Below are positions 22,993 through 32,347 of a stretch of DNA of 64,000 nucleotides, piece by piece; the stretch's first letter is position 1, and the number at the start of each line of letters is the position of its first letter. A program made the position numbers and the translations under genes. The notes under the pieces were generated by a model. That model had not been told where the DNA came from. It saw nothing but the letters and a program-made list of their open reading frames with translations, and did no database searches. The stretch covers positions 124,001 to 188,000 of the forward strand of contig JASGJG010000036.1 in assembly GCA_049840835.1 (NCBI GenBank). The letters run 5' to 3'. The DNA comes from JANLTX01 sp049840835 (GTDB lineage Bacteria > Armatimonadota > Armatimonadia > Armatimonadales > Armatimonadaceae).

Positions 22993-24423
22993 GTGCTGAG
23001 AGCGACGATACTGGCCCGAGTGCGGGCGCTGGGTGGACAGACAGACGAGGTGCTTACCAGTCCTCTCCCTGAAGCGGGGGCATATCTGGTTCGGCTGCAT
23101 GGCCGGGAGCAGGCGGAGCGTGTAGCGGCGGGGCTACGCGGCGACGGCGGCGAGAAGATTCGCCGCGCCGACCCGGTTGGCGAAGGCCTACTCTTTATTA
23201 CGCCCGGCGTACGTGCCTATGAAGCGGCTCTGAGCGAGGTCGCGGAGGGCGCTGTAGCCCCGCTGCCCGAAAACGCACGCCGCAAAGTACTGCTGGAGTT
23301 TGTTTCGGCAGACCCGCACGGTCCACTTACTCTCACCCATGCCCGTGAAGCTGTTCTGGGCGATGCTCTCGCTCGATTGCTCACAGCGCGCGGCCACACG
23401 GTTCGCCGTGAGTTCTACTTGAACGATGCCCCGAACAATGCCCTGCGCACGTTCGCTCATGACGCGGCGGGCAAAGATGCCTCGCCCTGGGCCGCAACCG
23501 TGGCCGCACGTGCGACGGTGGGCTCCCTTCCCGAGCTAGTGTCTGCCGCGCGCGCCATTCAGGGCGAGACTCTGGAACAACTGGGGATTACATTCGATGG
23601 CGATGCCTCGGAGTTAGCCCTGCGTGAGAGTGGCGCTGTAGAGCGCACGCTTACTGAATTGGTAGAGCGTGGCTTTGCTGAAACACGCGGTGACTCGCTC
23701 TGGCTCCGCTCCTCTACCCTTGGCGACGATCAGGACCGCGTACTGAAGCGCGGTGAGTCGGCAACCTATCTGGCAGGCGACCTGGCCTATCACCGAGACA
23801 AGCTTCAGCGTGGTTTCAATCGGCTCATTGATCTCTGGGATGCCGATCACAAGGGCTATATCGCCCGTACCCATGCTGGACTCTCCGCGCTCGGCTCCCC
23901 ACCGGATGCTCTTAAGGTGCTGGTCTGTGGCCCGGTACGCTGCCTAAAAGATGGTACCGAGGTCCGTGGTGGGCGCTATGGCAGCTTTGTGAGCCTGGAG
24001 GAAGTACTGGAAGAGTCCTCGCCAAACGATCTGCGCTGGCGCCTTCTGCGCACCGCTCCAGATGCCACTCTGGACCTGCCGCTGGGCGCCGAAAGCCCAT
24101 TGACTGATATCCATAATGCTCTTGCTCTGGCCCGCCAGACCGCCCAGGGCGCTACCCCTACCAGCGCTCCGCTGGAGAGCGTGCTGGAGGTCCCGGCTTC
24201 CGCAGCGCTTCTTGGACATCTTTTAGAGTGGCCACGCCAGGTTCTGGATGCCACAGATACATTGGAACCCCATCGGCTCGCCCTTTGGGCGGAAGCACTG
24301 GCCAGTAAAGCCATGGTTGCCGGAGCGCTCAAGCATCCGCGCCTCGCCGAAGCCACTGTACGTGTGCTTACCCGCACGCTCGCCTTAGCCGGACTCACCG
24401 AGGAGGCCCCTCATGCATCGTAG
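22993..24423 (+). CDS. Degenerate arginyl-tRNA synthetase-like protein
   Basis: 476 aa, clearly related to class Ic ArgRS: VLLEFVSADPHGPL, REFYLNDAPNNA, ATYLAGDLAYHRDKL, and LWDADHKGYIAR are preserved. The HIGH motif is broken (residues 113-116 read TLTH instead of HVGH) and the KMSK loop reads VRGGRYGSF (324-332) with its Lys missing. The C-terminal anticodon (DALR) domain is short; normal ArgRS is about 550 aa. It may be a non-canonical paralogue or a poorly active enzyme. It starts with GTG and overlaps the next gene by 11 bp. Confidence 0.8.
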   Translation: MLRATILARVRALGGQTDEVLTSPLPEAGAYLVRLHGREQAERVAAGLRGDGGEKIRRADPVGEGLLFITPGVRAYEAALSEVAEGAVAPLPENARRKVLLEFVSADPHGPLTLTHAREAVLGDALARLLTARGHTVRREFYLNDAPNNALRTFAHDAAGKDASPWAATVAARATVGSLPELVSAARAIQGETLEQLGITFDGDASELALRESGAVERTLTELVERGFAETRGDSLWLRSSTLGDDQDRVLKRGESATYLAGDLAYHRDKLQRGFNRLIDLWDADHKGYIARTHAGLSALGSPPDALKVLVCGPVRCLKDGTEVRGGRYGSFVSLEEVLEESSPNDLRWRLLRTAPDATLDLPLGAESPLTDIHNALALARQTAQGATPTSAPLESVLEVPASAALLGHLLEWPRQVLDATDTLEPHRLALWAEALASKAMVAGALKHPRLAEATVRVLTRTLALAGLTEEAPHAS

Positions 24424-27046
24424 TCGCCTGATCCCTACACTGGCTGCTCTGCTGGCTGTCAGTGCTGCCTATGCCGCCGGTACCTACACGGATGCTGTTG
24501 GAGAGAAGCATAAGTGGCGGATACAGAGCAACCATGTAATGGTCTGGGATGAGAAACCATTCGTCCCTACTGGTGGGCTGTTTCAGGTGAAGAGCTGGTC
24601 GCCCAAGGGTACCGATGAGGATTTGAAATCCGATCTCGAAGCTCTTGAGAAAGTCTCTGCGGCGGGCGTGCGGGACATCTATCTGCAGCCGACCAGCGGC
24701 GGTATCACCCGTGTCAATCCGGTCTATATTCAGAAGGTCATCGATGCCTGTGAAGCGCAGGGGCTGACCTATGGCATCTCGCTCTCCGATGGCCCACGCT
24801 CCGCGCTACTGGGCTATCAGGTACTTCCCAGCCGATATCGGCAGTCGGTAACCGCAGAAGGCGGGCTGCTCCGCTTCACCGTGCCGGATATCGCATCGGC
24901 CTATTATGCCCTCACGCTCGTGGAAAACGGGAACAGTTCAGGACAGGTGGTGGGCGAAGGCGATGCTGATTTAGTCGAAGAGGGCGCACGAGTCACCGTA
25001 CCACCCAGCCCAACCTCGCAGGTACTGGTTCTCTATCCAGAGCGCATCTATCCTGCGGATAAGAGTCCTATCCCTAATCTCTGGGGAGGCATGGATGAGT
25101 ACCGAGATCGCCTGCTGGCCCTGTTTGGCAAGATCAAGCTAGGCAAAGGTATGCGTTTCTTTACCGACCCTCTGCATAGTGATATCGACCTCTCTGGGGA
25201 GGCACAACAAATTGTCCCGACCTCGCGGGAGTTCTCGGGCGAGTGGGCTGCGTTTCTGCAGAAGCGTTATAAGAACACGGAGGATCTGGTTCGGGCTTGG
25301 CGACTCAAAGATGTGGAGCTCGGCAGCTTCGCTGAGGCAGCACAGCTGGTACCGCTCTTTTTCAATGAAAAGGGCTTTCACGCGTTTTATGACCGTGTCA
25401 AGGGTAAGCGCTACACGGCGGACCTGGCTCCGGTGTTCTGGAACGATTTAGACGATTTCAAGACCGATACGCTACGTGCTGCCACAAACGACCTGTCGGT
25501 GGCACTGAAGCGAGGTATCGCCGATGTTCCCGTCGTGGTTCGCAGCAAGGGCTACAACAAATGGCTCGCCTATGCTGTCGATGCCCGCCGCCCCGACCTG
25601 CAGCGCTTTGAGTTCGACGGACTGGGTATCGATGCCTACGGCAAGGGAGAAAGCGCGGCTATCTACAGTGGTGCCGATGTGTACTCTCAGGCCAACGACT
25701 CTCCAAAACCTCTCTGGCTACCAGTGCTTGCCACGCAGGAGTCCCGTGTGCCCGAGACCAATGCGCCTGGCTTCACCGATCAGCAGAGTCTCTATTCCCT
25801 ATTGGACTCTCTGCGTAGTGTTGGTGCACGGGGATTCTACTTAGATGGTGTGCGAGTAACCGATCCCCTTCGCAAGCCCTATGACCTGTCTGCGGTTCCA
25901 GCGCAGCTTGGCTGGCTACCAGGGTATGCGAAGCAGATTGAGGCCACGGGCATCGCTACCGCCGCGCCGCCATCCAACATTGCGATTTTCTTTCCACGGC
26001 AGCTAACATCACTGATTCCGACGCCGCTGGAAGGGGGCGCATGGCTCCTGCCCACGGATAGCCGCAACAGCGCCCAGTTCAAGACCTATCACTTCGGCAA
26101 AGCGGGGCGCTGCTACTCCATGGACGACGGCGCGGGTACTGTCTTCTATCTGTTCAACCCCACCGGAGTCCGACAGATTACCCTGAAGGTGCCACCAGGT
26201 CTTAGTAAAGAGGCTCAACCCTACTGGCTTCCTGAAGACCGAGGTGTTCGTAAGAAAGACACACTCACCCTGACTATTGGCCCGCAGCCCGTGCGTCTCC
26301 ATCGGTGGCCCGGTCTGCCAATTCCCGAAGAGGCGTTCGCGGAGCTTTCCGCGGAAGCACGGGATCTGGTCGCTCTGGCAAAGCAGCGCAAACTCCCTTC
26401 TCTGACCATTGTTAGCGCGGATTATGACCGTCTGAAAGCGAACTTCCGCTCGGACAACCCTGATGTCGCGCTGCTTACCCTTCAGGGGCTGCAGCGATTG
26501 GCGGAAAGGCTGCGCCGTGAGCTCCAACCCTTCGCCTGGATCGAGGCAGAGGGACTGTGGCGAGAGGATGGCGCGCTGGTAGAGCCAGCCCAGTACACCT
26601 TCGATCAGGTAGAGGAGCGATCCGGAGCGAGTGGTGGTCGAGTTCTTCTGGTGCGCGAGCGCCCGAATACCGGGCAGACCGCTACCGCAACCTACGAGGT
26701 CAATATCTCTCAGGATGGCACCTACAGACTCTGGGTCGCCAGCAGCCCGGATGCCAGCTTCAGCCTGCGCCTGGATGGGCTTCCCTGGGGGGATGGTGCC
26801 CGTGGTCCCAGACCGCAAGGAAAGACCTTCGGTTCGCCTCCGCTTATCTGGAATGAGTGTGGCCCGATGCTGCTTTCCCGTGGTTCCCACAAGCTGGAAG
26901 TCCGCGCCGGAGGCCCCATGGCTCTGGATGCTCTGCTTCTCACCCCTGGCGACTTCGTTCCGAACGGTCCGAATCGTCCACCATTCCTGGTCAAAGACGA
27001 GTCGAAAGATACGAAAGCCGACAAGGGCGAGAAGAAGCGCGACTGA
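24413..27046 (+). CDS. Exported glycoside-hydrolase-like protein, 877 aa
   Basis: A signal peptide (LAALLAVSAAYAAG) is followed by a large domain that looks like a GH42/GH-A type TIM barrel. VRDIYLQPTSGG, YGISLSDG, VVVRSKGYNKWLAYAVDARR, FDGLGIDAYG and ARGFYLDGVRV fall as successive strands, though catalytic Glu residues were not assigned. Residues about 690-845 form a beta-sandwich like a carbohydrate-binding module (AWIEAEGLWREDG, GTYRLWVASSPDASFSLRLDG). The tail is Lys/Asp-rich. It overlaps the ArgRS-like gene and the sugar kinase, so it acts with the kinase on a sugar. Confidence 0.7.
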   Translation: MHRSRLIPTLAALLAVSAAYAAGTYTDAVGEKHKWRIQSNHVMVWDEKPFVPTGGLFQVKSWSPKGTDEDLKSDLEALEKVSAAGVRDIYLQPTSGGITRVNPVYIQKVIDACEAQGLTYGISLSDGPRSALLGYQVLPSRYRQSVTAEGGLLRFTVPDIASAYYALTLVENGNSSGQVVGEGDADLVEEGARVTVPPSPTSQVLVLYPERIYPADKSPIPNLWGGMDEYRDRLLALFGKIKLGKGMRFFTDPLHSDIDLSGEAQQIVPTSREFSGEWAAFLQKRYKNTEDLVRAWRLKDVELGSFAEAAQLVPLFFNEKGFHAFYDRVKGKRYTADLAPVFWNDLDDFKTDTLRAATNDLSVALKRGIADVPVVVRSKGYNKWLAYAVDARRPDLQRFEFDGLGIDAYGKGESAAIYSGADVYSQANDSPKPLWLPVLATQESRVPETNAPGFTDQQSLYSLLDSLRSVGARGFYLDGVRVTDPLRKPYDLSAVPAQLGWLPGYAKQIEATGIATAAPPSNIAIFFPRQLTSLIPTPLEGGAWLLPTDSRNSAQFKTYHFGKAGRCYSMDDGAGTVFYLFNPTGVRQITLKVPPGLSKEAQPYWLPEDRGVRKKDTLTLTIGPQPVRLHRWPGLPIPEEAFAELSAEARDLVALAKQRKLPSLTIVSADYDRLKANFRSDNPDVALLTLQGLQRLAERLRRELQPFAWIEAEGLWREDGALVEPAQYTFDQVEERSGASGGRVLLVRERPNTGQTATATYEVNISQDGTYRLWVASSPDASFSLRLDGLPWGDGARGPRPQGKTFGSPPLIWNECGPMLLSRGSHKLEVRAGGPMALDALLLTPGDFVPNGPNRPPFLVKDESKDTKADKGEKKRD

Positions 27047-27969
27047 TGGCGATAGCGTGCCTGGGGGTGATCGTCGCCGATGTCGTCGGCACCCCCATAG
27101 ATGCTCTGCCGGAGCGGGGTACCATCGGGCTTATCCAGCGTATCGAGCTGCATATCGGTGGGAATGCCGCCAACACTGCCGCATCTCTGGGCAAGCTCGG
27201 TGTGGGCGCAAAGCTCATTGGTAAGCTCGGCGACGATAACTTCGGGCGATTCTTAACGACTGCCCTGAAAAGTGCTGGTGTGGACTGTACCCCTCTGGCC
27301 CTAGCTACAGACGGCACACCAACCCCGGTATCTCTGGTAACCGTGCACTCCGATGCCGAGCGGAGCTTCCTGCACGCTCCAGGCACGAATGCCAAGTTCT
27401 CGCCCGCTGACATCGACTGGGAGAAACTTTCTGATGTCACCCTCTTTCACGTAGCTGGACCACAGCTTTTCCCCGCGCTAGAGGGCGCTCCCCTGGCCGG
27501 TGTGCTGGCCGAGGCGAAGCGGCGCGGCATGACCACTGTGCTGGATACCGTAATGAACCCGAACGGCATGAACTGGGAAGCGCAGGCTCTCTGCTTTCCC
27601 TATTTAGACTGGTTCGTGCCCAGCTTCGAAGAGATTCGGATGCTCACCGGAGAAACGTCTACCGAAGGCCAACTCGCCGCCTGCCGCGCGGCAGGTGCAA
27701 CAAATGTCGCGATTAAACTTGGCGCTAAGGGCTGCTTTATCGCCGCGGAGAACACCGAGCCCTTCTTCATACCCGCTCTGCCCGTGACTGTAGTCGATAC
27801 ACTTGGGGCCGGTGACTCCTGGTGCGCGGGCTTTCTGACCGGACTCCAACGCGGCTGGCCCTTAGAGAAAACCGCTCGCCTCGCAAACGCCACAGGTGCT
27901 GCCTGTGTACAGGCGCTCGGCGCGGTAACCGGAGTCCCTCCCCTCTCCGAATTAGAAGCATCTCTATGA
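27046..27969 (+). CDS. PfkB-family carbohydrate kinase
   Basis: 307 aa from ATG 27046, which overlaps the previous stop (TGATG). N-terminal HIGGNAANTAASLGKLG and C-terminal VVDTLGAGDSWCAGFLTGL are the two PfkB signatures; the Asp of GAGD is the catalytic base. The family phosphorylates sugars or nucleosides such as fructose, ribose or 2-keto-3-deoxygluconate. It sits between an exported glycosidase-like gene and a hypothetical gene, each overlapping it. Confidence 0.9.
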   Translation: MAIACLGVIVADVVGTPIDALPERGTIGLIQRIELHIGGNAANTAASLGKLGVGAKLIGKLGDDNFGRFLTTALKSAGVDCTPLALATDGTPTPVSLVTVHSDAERSFLHAPGTNAKFSPADIDWEKLSDVTLFHVAGPQLFPALEGAPLAGVLAEAKRRGMTTVLDTVMNPNGMNWEAQALCFPYLDWFVPSFEEIRMLTGETSTEGQLAACRAAGATNVAIKLGAKGCFIAAENTEPFFIPALPVTVVDTLGAGDSWCAGFLTGLQRGWPLEKTARLANATGAACVQALGAVTGVPPLSELEASL

Positions 27970-28544
27970 GAGTCCAGCAAGAAAAACGTCCGCTGGAGTT
28001 TCTGGCTGCGCTTCGCACCGTGCCTGCCAGAGCCCGAATCGTGAAGCGGCTCACAGCCTATGGCACTAACAGCAATGGACTGAAGCTGCGCCTGGGCTAT
28101 GTGGCTCCGAAATCCGTGGTCTTACGCGGCACGGACCCTATGGGGAAAGAAGTCCTCTACTATCAAACCGATGGACGCACTACCCTGTATCGTGAGTCGG
28201 GTAAGCCTCCGGTGCGCGGAAAGTTCGGTCCCCTTCCCGCAGGTATGCCAAAGCTGGTGAGTTTTCTGCTGGGCGAGTACAGCCTCACAGATTATGGGCT
28301 GCCGGGCACAGAAGACGCTCCCCGACAATATACAGTCAGCAAAAAGAACTGGGAGAAGCGCCCTGTGACGCAACTGACCTATAAAGGCTCGGATTCTATC
28401 GGACGTGGGCAGGAAGGCGAACTTCTAATCGACCAGCAATCGGGTCTGCCCGTGTCGTTCGATGAGCGGCAGCTTGGCAACAGCCCTCGCGACGATGGCG
28501 ATTACGCAGTCTGGGAACACTGGCCTACGCTGCAAGCAAAGTAG
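27966..28544 (+). CDS. Hypothetical protein, 192 aa
   Basis: Not recognised. It starts at ATG 27966, overlapping the kinase TGA as ATGA. There is no signal peptide. The pattern (LKLRLGYVAPKSVVLRGTD, EVLYYQTDGRTTLYRE, then LLIDQQSGLPVSFDERQ) resembles the beta-rich LolA/DUF1571-type fold in layout only. It is probably part of the same transcript. Confidence 0.65.
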   Translation: MRVQQEKRPLEFLAALRTVPARARIVKRLTAYGTNSNGLKLRLGYVAPKSVVLRGTDPMGKEVLYYQTDGRTTLYRESGKPPVRGKFGPLPAGMPKLVSFLLGEYSLTDYGLPGTEDAPRQYTVSKKNWEKRPVTQLTYKGSDSIGRGQEGELLIDQQSGLPVSFDERQLGNSPRDDGDYAVWEHWPTLQAK

Positions 28545-28730
28545 GAATCAGTACTAAAATAAGCGCCTTACATGGATTGATGTGCTTTCGTTGCTATGTC
28601 ACCCCTGTAACGTCGGTTCCTGTGAAAGTGTGACAGAATAAAAAGTGATTTTTCTCTCTTAAATTACTTTAAAAATACATTGAACCCTACTTAAATAACT
28701 GCGTCTGTAGTTGCATAGGAGATTCGAAAG

Positions 28731-29276
28731 ATGAACATTCGCAACACAGGCATAGCCGCCATCACACTTATTGCTGCTCTAGGGGCCACAGGCACCAACG
28801 CTTATGCACAGCGACCCGACTGGAATCGGAATCGGGGAGGTCGTCCCCCATTTACCGGGCGCAACCCTGGAGACAAGGTAAGCGATCAGCGAATGCGTGA
28901 TGCCCGCAAGAAAATCGAGCAGGCGCAGAACCACCTCAGAATGGCCCTCCCGATCTACGATGGGAATCGCGTGGATGCGATTCAGCTGGCCGAGCTGGCC
29001 CAGTGGGAAATCGATACGGGCCTGGCCTGGGATCGCTGGAAAGAGCAGGGACGTATCTCTAACTTCCGCAAAGAGCGTGAAGGTCGCCGGGGCCGAACCT
29101 CGAATGAACAGGTTCGCCGCAGCAACGAGCATCTGATGGAAGCCAGCCGGATGCTGGACGATGCGATTCGCTTGCTAGACCGCGCGCAGCCGGACTACGG
29201 TGGACACCGAGCCAAGGCAATTGATGCCACCCGCAAGTCTATCCAGCAGATTCGTGAAGCTCTTCGCTCCGTCTGA
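28731..29276 (+). CDS. Exported helical protein, paralogue 1
   Basis: 181 aa with a signal peptide (ITLIAALGATGTNAYAQ). The mature part is alpha-helical with an internal duplication: ALPIYDGNRVDAIQLAELA (about 72-90) and AQPDYGGHRAKAIDATRKS (about 150-168) share the pattern A-x-P-x-Y-x-G-x-R-x-x-A-I. Arg-rich between the halves. It has a GGAG ribosome-binding site. Family unknown. It is the first of a tandem pair with 29399-29932, each ended by its own terminator. Confidence 0.75.
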   Translation: MNIRNTGIAAITLIAALGATGTNAYAQRPDWNRNRGGRPPFTGRNPGDKVSDQRMRDARKKIEQAQNHLRMALPIYDGNRVDAIQLAELAQWEIDTGLAWDRWKEQGRISNFRKEREGRRGRTSNEQVRRSNEHLMEASRMLDDAIRLLDRAQPDYGGHRAKAIDATRKSIQQIREALRSV

Positions 29277-29299
29277 TACGAACCGGTAACGTAGCTCAC

Positions 29300-29338
29300 A
29301 AAAGCCCTGAACTCTAGGAGTTCAGGGCTTTTGTTTTG
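29300..29338 (+). terminator. Terminator after exported helical protein 1
   Basis: A 15-bp perfect stem (AAAAGCCCTGAACTC) with a TAG loop, followed by T-rich sequence. Confidence 0.9.
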
Positions 29339-29398
29339 TAATTGATAAAACCTTGACGTTTCTTTTGCATAGGAAGGAGTAGAAAGGAGAAGGAAACC

Positions 29399-29932
29399 AT
29401 GAAACTTCGACATGCCGGCATTACTGCCACTGTTGCTTTACTGAGTCTGGGCGTAGTCGCTCAGGTGCAGGGTTCGGAGAATCGCGGCCACTCCTGGCAA
29501 AACGCCCAGCCGGACCGCAGTCCAATGGATCCGGCGAGCGACCGCCTTATGCAAGAGGCTTTCCAGCGCATCGACAGCGCCCTGGAACACATGCAGCAAG
29601 CATTGCCTATCTACAACGGACATCGCGAGGAGGCAATCGAGGATAGTGAGAAAGTGCAGTTAGAGATTCGCATGGCGCTGATGTGGGGTCGTATGTACGA
29701 GCCTGGTCGCAAGGCGAGTAACCTTCGGCGTACGCCCCGGCTCACCAGTGAGCGGGAGCGAAAGAGCCATGAGCATATGGTGAGTGCCGGTGTACTTCTA
29801 AGAGAGGCGCTCGACCAGTTAGAGCTGGCTCAGGCCGACTATGGTGGCTACAAACGCCGTGCCATAGAGAGTGCTCGGAATGCTGCTTTACATGCTCAAG
29901 AAGCGGTTAACAATACTCTGACCCGCGCCTGA
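29399..29932 (+). CDS. Exported helical protein, paralogue 2
   Basis: 177 aa, signal peptide VALLSLGVVAQVQG. It repeats the architecture of the upstream protein: ALPIYNGHREEAIEDSE and AQADYGGYKRRAIESAR. The conserved Y-x-G-x-R/K-x-x-A-I turns suggest a helical bundle with a shared ligand or packing site. A very purine-rich GGAGAAGGAAA precedes the ATG. It evolved by tandem duplication; function is unknown. Confidence 0.75.
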   Translation: MKLRHAGITATVALLSLGVVAQVQGSENRGHSWQNAQPDRSPMDPASDRLMQEAFQRIDSALEHMQQALPIYNGHREEAIEDSEKVQLEIRMALMWGRMYEPGRKASNLRRTPRLTSERERKSHEHMVSAGVLLREALDQLELAQADYGGYKRRAIESARNAALHAQEAVNNTLTRA

Positions 29933-29946
29933 CAACACAACGAAAA

Positions 29947-29988
29947 ACAACAAACCCCTCCGGATAGATTTCCGGAGGGGTTTGTTGT
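29947..29988. terminator. Bidirectional terminator between paralogue 2 and htrA-like gene
   Basis: ACAACAAACCCCTCCGGA pairs with TCCGGAGGGGTTTGTTGT across a 6-nt loop; A and T ends serve both directions for two converging genes. Confidence 0.85.
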
Positions 29989-30004
29989 CGGAGAAACTCA
30001 AAAC

Positions 30005-31123
30005 CTAGCTTGCGGTGACTACAGGAATCCTGGTCTTACCCATCTGTCCGTCACGCCAGATAGTCACCTCTGCCTGCTGCCCCACTTTAAGCGTGGAGAC
30101 AACCTTGCGGAAGGCATCCACAGTCGGGGTCGGCTTGCCGTTCACGCTCAGAAGAACATCGTGCACTTCCATCATGCCACGGCGCTGACTCTGGCGAGCG
30201 CCCTGTAGCACGCTGGCGGCCTGACCGCGCGGGTTTATGATGGCGATACCATCTGGAATTTCCCCTTGCGATGCCTCGAACTCGGTCACGGTGAATCCGA
30301 GGTCCGGACGCTGCACGCTGCCGTTGCGCTTGATCTCATCGGCAATACGCATTGCGGTCTGAATCGGAATCGCGAAACCGATATTCTGGGCATCCGAGCG
30401 TACCAGGGTATTGATACCTACGACTCGTCCGCCCATGTCGATCAGGGCGCCACCGGAGTTACCGGGATTGATGGCCGTGTCGGTCTGAATCAGGTTCTCA
30501 TACACACGCCCTTCGGTCTCTAATGGCCGCCCCAGTGCCGAGACGATACCACTGGACACCGATGCGGAGAGCCCGACCGGGTTACCAATAGCGATGACCT
30601 GCTGACCTGGCAGAAGCTTATCTTCCACACCTGGTAATGCATAGGGCAGGTTGTTCGAGCCCTCAATCTTTAGCAGGGCGATGTCGCTCTGGTGATCCGC
30701 ACCCACGGGCCGCGCAACAAAGGTCCGCTTATCTGTCAGGTGAATAGTTACTTTGCCACCCGTGCTCAGAGCATCTCCCACAACATGCTCATTGGTCAGC
30801 ACGTAGCCGCCTTCCAGCAGCACACCACTACCCTGACCGCGCGGTATCTCTTTGGTGACTCGCTGCGGATCATCAAAGAATCCGGTGCGAACATAACCGG
30901 TCACTTTGGCCGTGGTGTCTATAGACACGATAGCCGGTGCGACTTTCTGAACGACCTTCACAATAGGCTCACTACCCGCATCGTAGCCCGGTACAGCCTC
31001 AGCGCGAGTAGCTGGTGGTGCAACCACTGCACTCACCGACGGCGACTTGGCGACACACGCTCCCAACCCCACTCCCGCCAGAAGCGTTCCACCGTACATA
31101 AACAGTTTATTCTTCATGCTCAT
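30005..31123 (-). CDS. HtrA/DegP-like serine protease with PDZ domain, probable lipoprotein
   Basis: 372 aa. The N-terminus has a lipobox (VGLGAC, Cys23), so it is likely membrane-tethered in the periplasm. The trypsin-like triad is His113 (TNEHVVG), Asp147 (SDIALLK) and Ser223 (GNSGGAL). One PDZ domain covers about 270-365 (HDVLLSVNGKPTPTVDAFRKVV). It degrades or refolds damaged envelope proteins. The start could be Met1 or Met3; a TATAAA box ends 5 nt before Met1. Confidence 0.92.
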   Translation of the reverse strand: MSMKNKLFMYGGTLLAGVGLGACVAKSPSVSAVVAPPATRAEAVPGYDAGSEPIVKVVQKVAPAIVSIDTTAKVTGYVRTGFFDDPQRVTKEIPRGQGSGVLLEGGYVLTNEHVVGDALSTGGKVTIHLTDKRTFVARPVGADHQSDIALLKIEGSNNLPYALPGVEDKLLPGQQVIAIGNPVGLSASVSSGIVSALGRPLETEGRVYENLIQTDTAINPGNSGGALIDMGGRVVGINTLVRSDAQNIGFAIPIQTAMRIADEIKRNGSVQRPDLGFTVTEFEASQGEIPDGIAIINPRGQAASVLQGARQSQRRGMMEVHDVLLSVNGKPTPTVDAFRKVVSTLKVGQQAEVTIWRDGQMGKTRIPVVTAS

Positions 31124-31320
31124 GTTATTTTATACGAGCTAGATTTTTTTAAAGTTCCCCAATTTCCCTATAATTTATTTGAGTGCTTTAGACTAAAGTA
31201 ATTGCACTTCTTCTGCCAATTCAGGGTGTGATCTCCGGGTTCCACTCTATAGACGAGACAACTCGGAAAATCCGCTATAACTAGTCGTAACAAAAGAAAG
31301 GCCACAAGGTCTGAACAGCC

Positions 31321-32307
31321 GTGGAGCTTAAAGACAAACTAGAGACGATTCGTAAGAAATCCGAGATGCCCGCGCTGGGCTTCTGCCTGATTCGCGATGG
31401 TAAGGCAGAGGAGCCACTGGTACTTGGCACGCGCAAAATGGATGGCGATGACCCCGCCCTGGTCACGGATGCCTTCCATATTGGCTCCTGCACCAAAGCA
31501 ATGACAGCAACTCTGATCGGGCAGCTTATCGAGCAGAAGAAGCTGAAGTACGAGACCACTCTGGGCGAGCTGTACTCATTTACCCCAGCCCTCTGGAAAC
31601 CGGTGAGTGTGGCGCACCTGCTGGCGCATCGCAGTGGCATAGGCAAGCGCACCGAGCCGAAGGGACTCACCCTGAATGACTTGCACCGCTGGAAGACTAC
31701 GGACAGGTTGAAGTGGCTGAGAGCACGGCTTGCCACCGCTCCCAGCAATCCCACCGGGGAAAAGTATGAGTACTCCAATGGCGGGTACTTGACCCTGGGC
31801 ATTATCTGTGAAACCCTAACCAGAAAGCCCTGGGAAGTTCTGATGAAAGAGCGGATTTTCCAGCCGCTCGGCATTACGACTGCAGGCTTCGGGCCACCGC
31901 CACAGCTTTACCAGCATCGGTTCGAGGACAAGAAGTTCGTACCCTACTCCCCTACCGAGGGCTACGATAATCCCTCGCTCATTGCTCCTGCAGGCGGCTG
32001 CTACCTCACGCTCTCCGATTGGGCGAAGTTCGGCCTGTTTCACTTAAACGAAACCCCGAGTTTGCGTGCACTCCATGCTCCGGCGTTTGGTGGGGATTAC
32101 GCTGGTGGTTGGGTTATAAACAAGGGCCAGCCCTGGGCAGGCGGCGACGCCCTGACCCATGGGGGTAGCAATGTGATGAACTACGCCGTGATATGGCTGG
32201 CCCCAAAGAAGGGCTTCGGGGTGCTTGCGGCTACGAATATGTACAAAGAAGGCATCGAGAAAGCGATGAACGATGTCGTGCTAGAGGGAATCCGGGCTGT
32301 GTTTTAA
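31321..32307 (+). CDS. Serine hydrolase of the class C beta-lactamase / PBP4-like family
   Basis: 328 aa from a GTG start, no signal peptide. Family motifs: SCTK (Ser56-x-x-Lys59) as nucleophile and base, YSN (151-153), and THGGSN near 280 in the place of KTG. Such proteins include esterases and D-aminopeptidases; without export a beta-lactamase role is unlikely. It is monocistronic and converges on pheA. Confidence 0.88.
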   Translation: MELKDKLETIRKKSEMPALGFCLIRDGKAEEPLVLGTRKMDGDDPALVTDAFHIGSCTKAMTATLIGQLIEQKKLKYETTLGELYSFTPALWKPVSVAHLLAHRSGIGKRTEPKGLTLNDLHRWKTTDRLKWLRARLATAPSNPTGEKYEYSNGGYLTLGIICETLTRKPWEVLMKERIFQPLGITTAGFGPPPQLYQHRFEDKKFVPYSPTEGYDNPSLIAPAGGCYLTLSDWAKFGLFHLNETPSLRALHAPAFGGDYAGGWVINKGQPWAGGDALTHGGSNVMNYAVIWLAPKKGFGVLAATNMYKEGIEKAMNDVVLEGIRAVF

Positions 32308-32311
32308 AGCT

Positions 32312-32341
32312 ACGCCCGAGGGATTTCCATCCCTCGGGCGT
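32312..32341. terminator. Hairpin between convergent serine hydrolase and pheA
   Basis: ACGCCCGAGGGAT and ATCCCTCGGGCGT form a 13-bp perfect stem with a 4-nt loop, just after one stop and just before the other. Confidence 0.75.
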
Positions 32342-32347
32342 GTGTCA

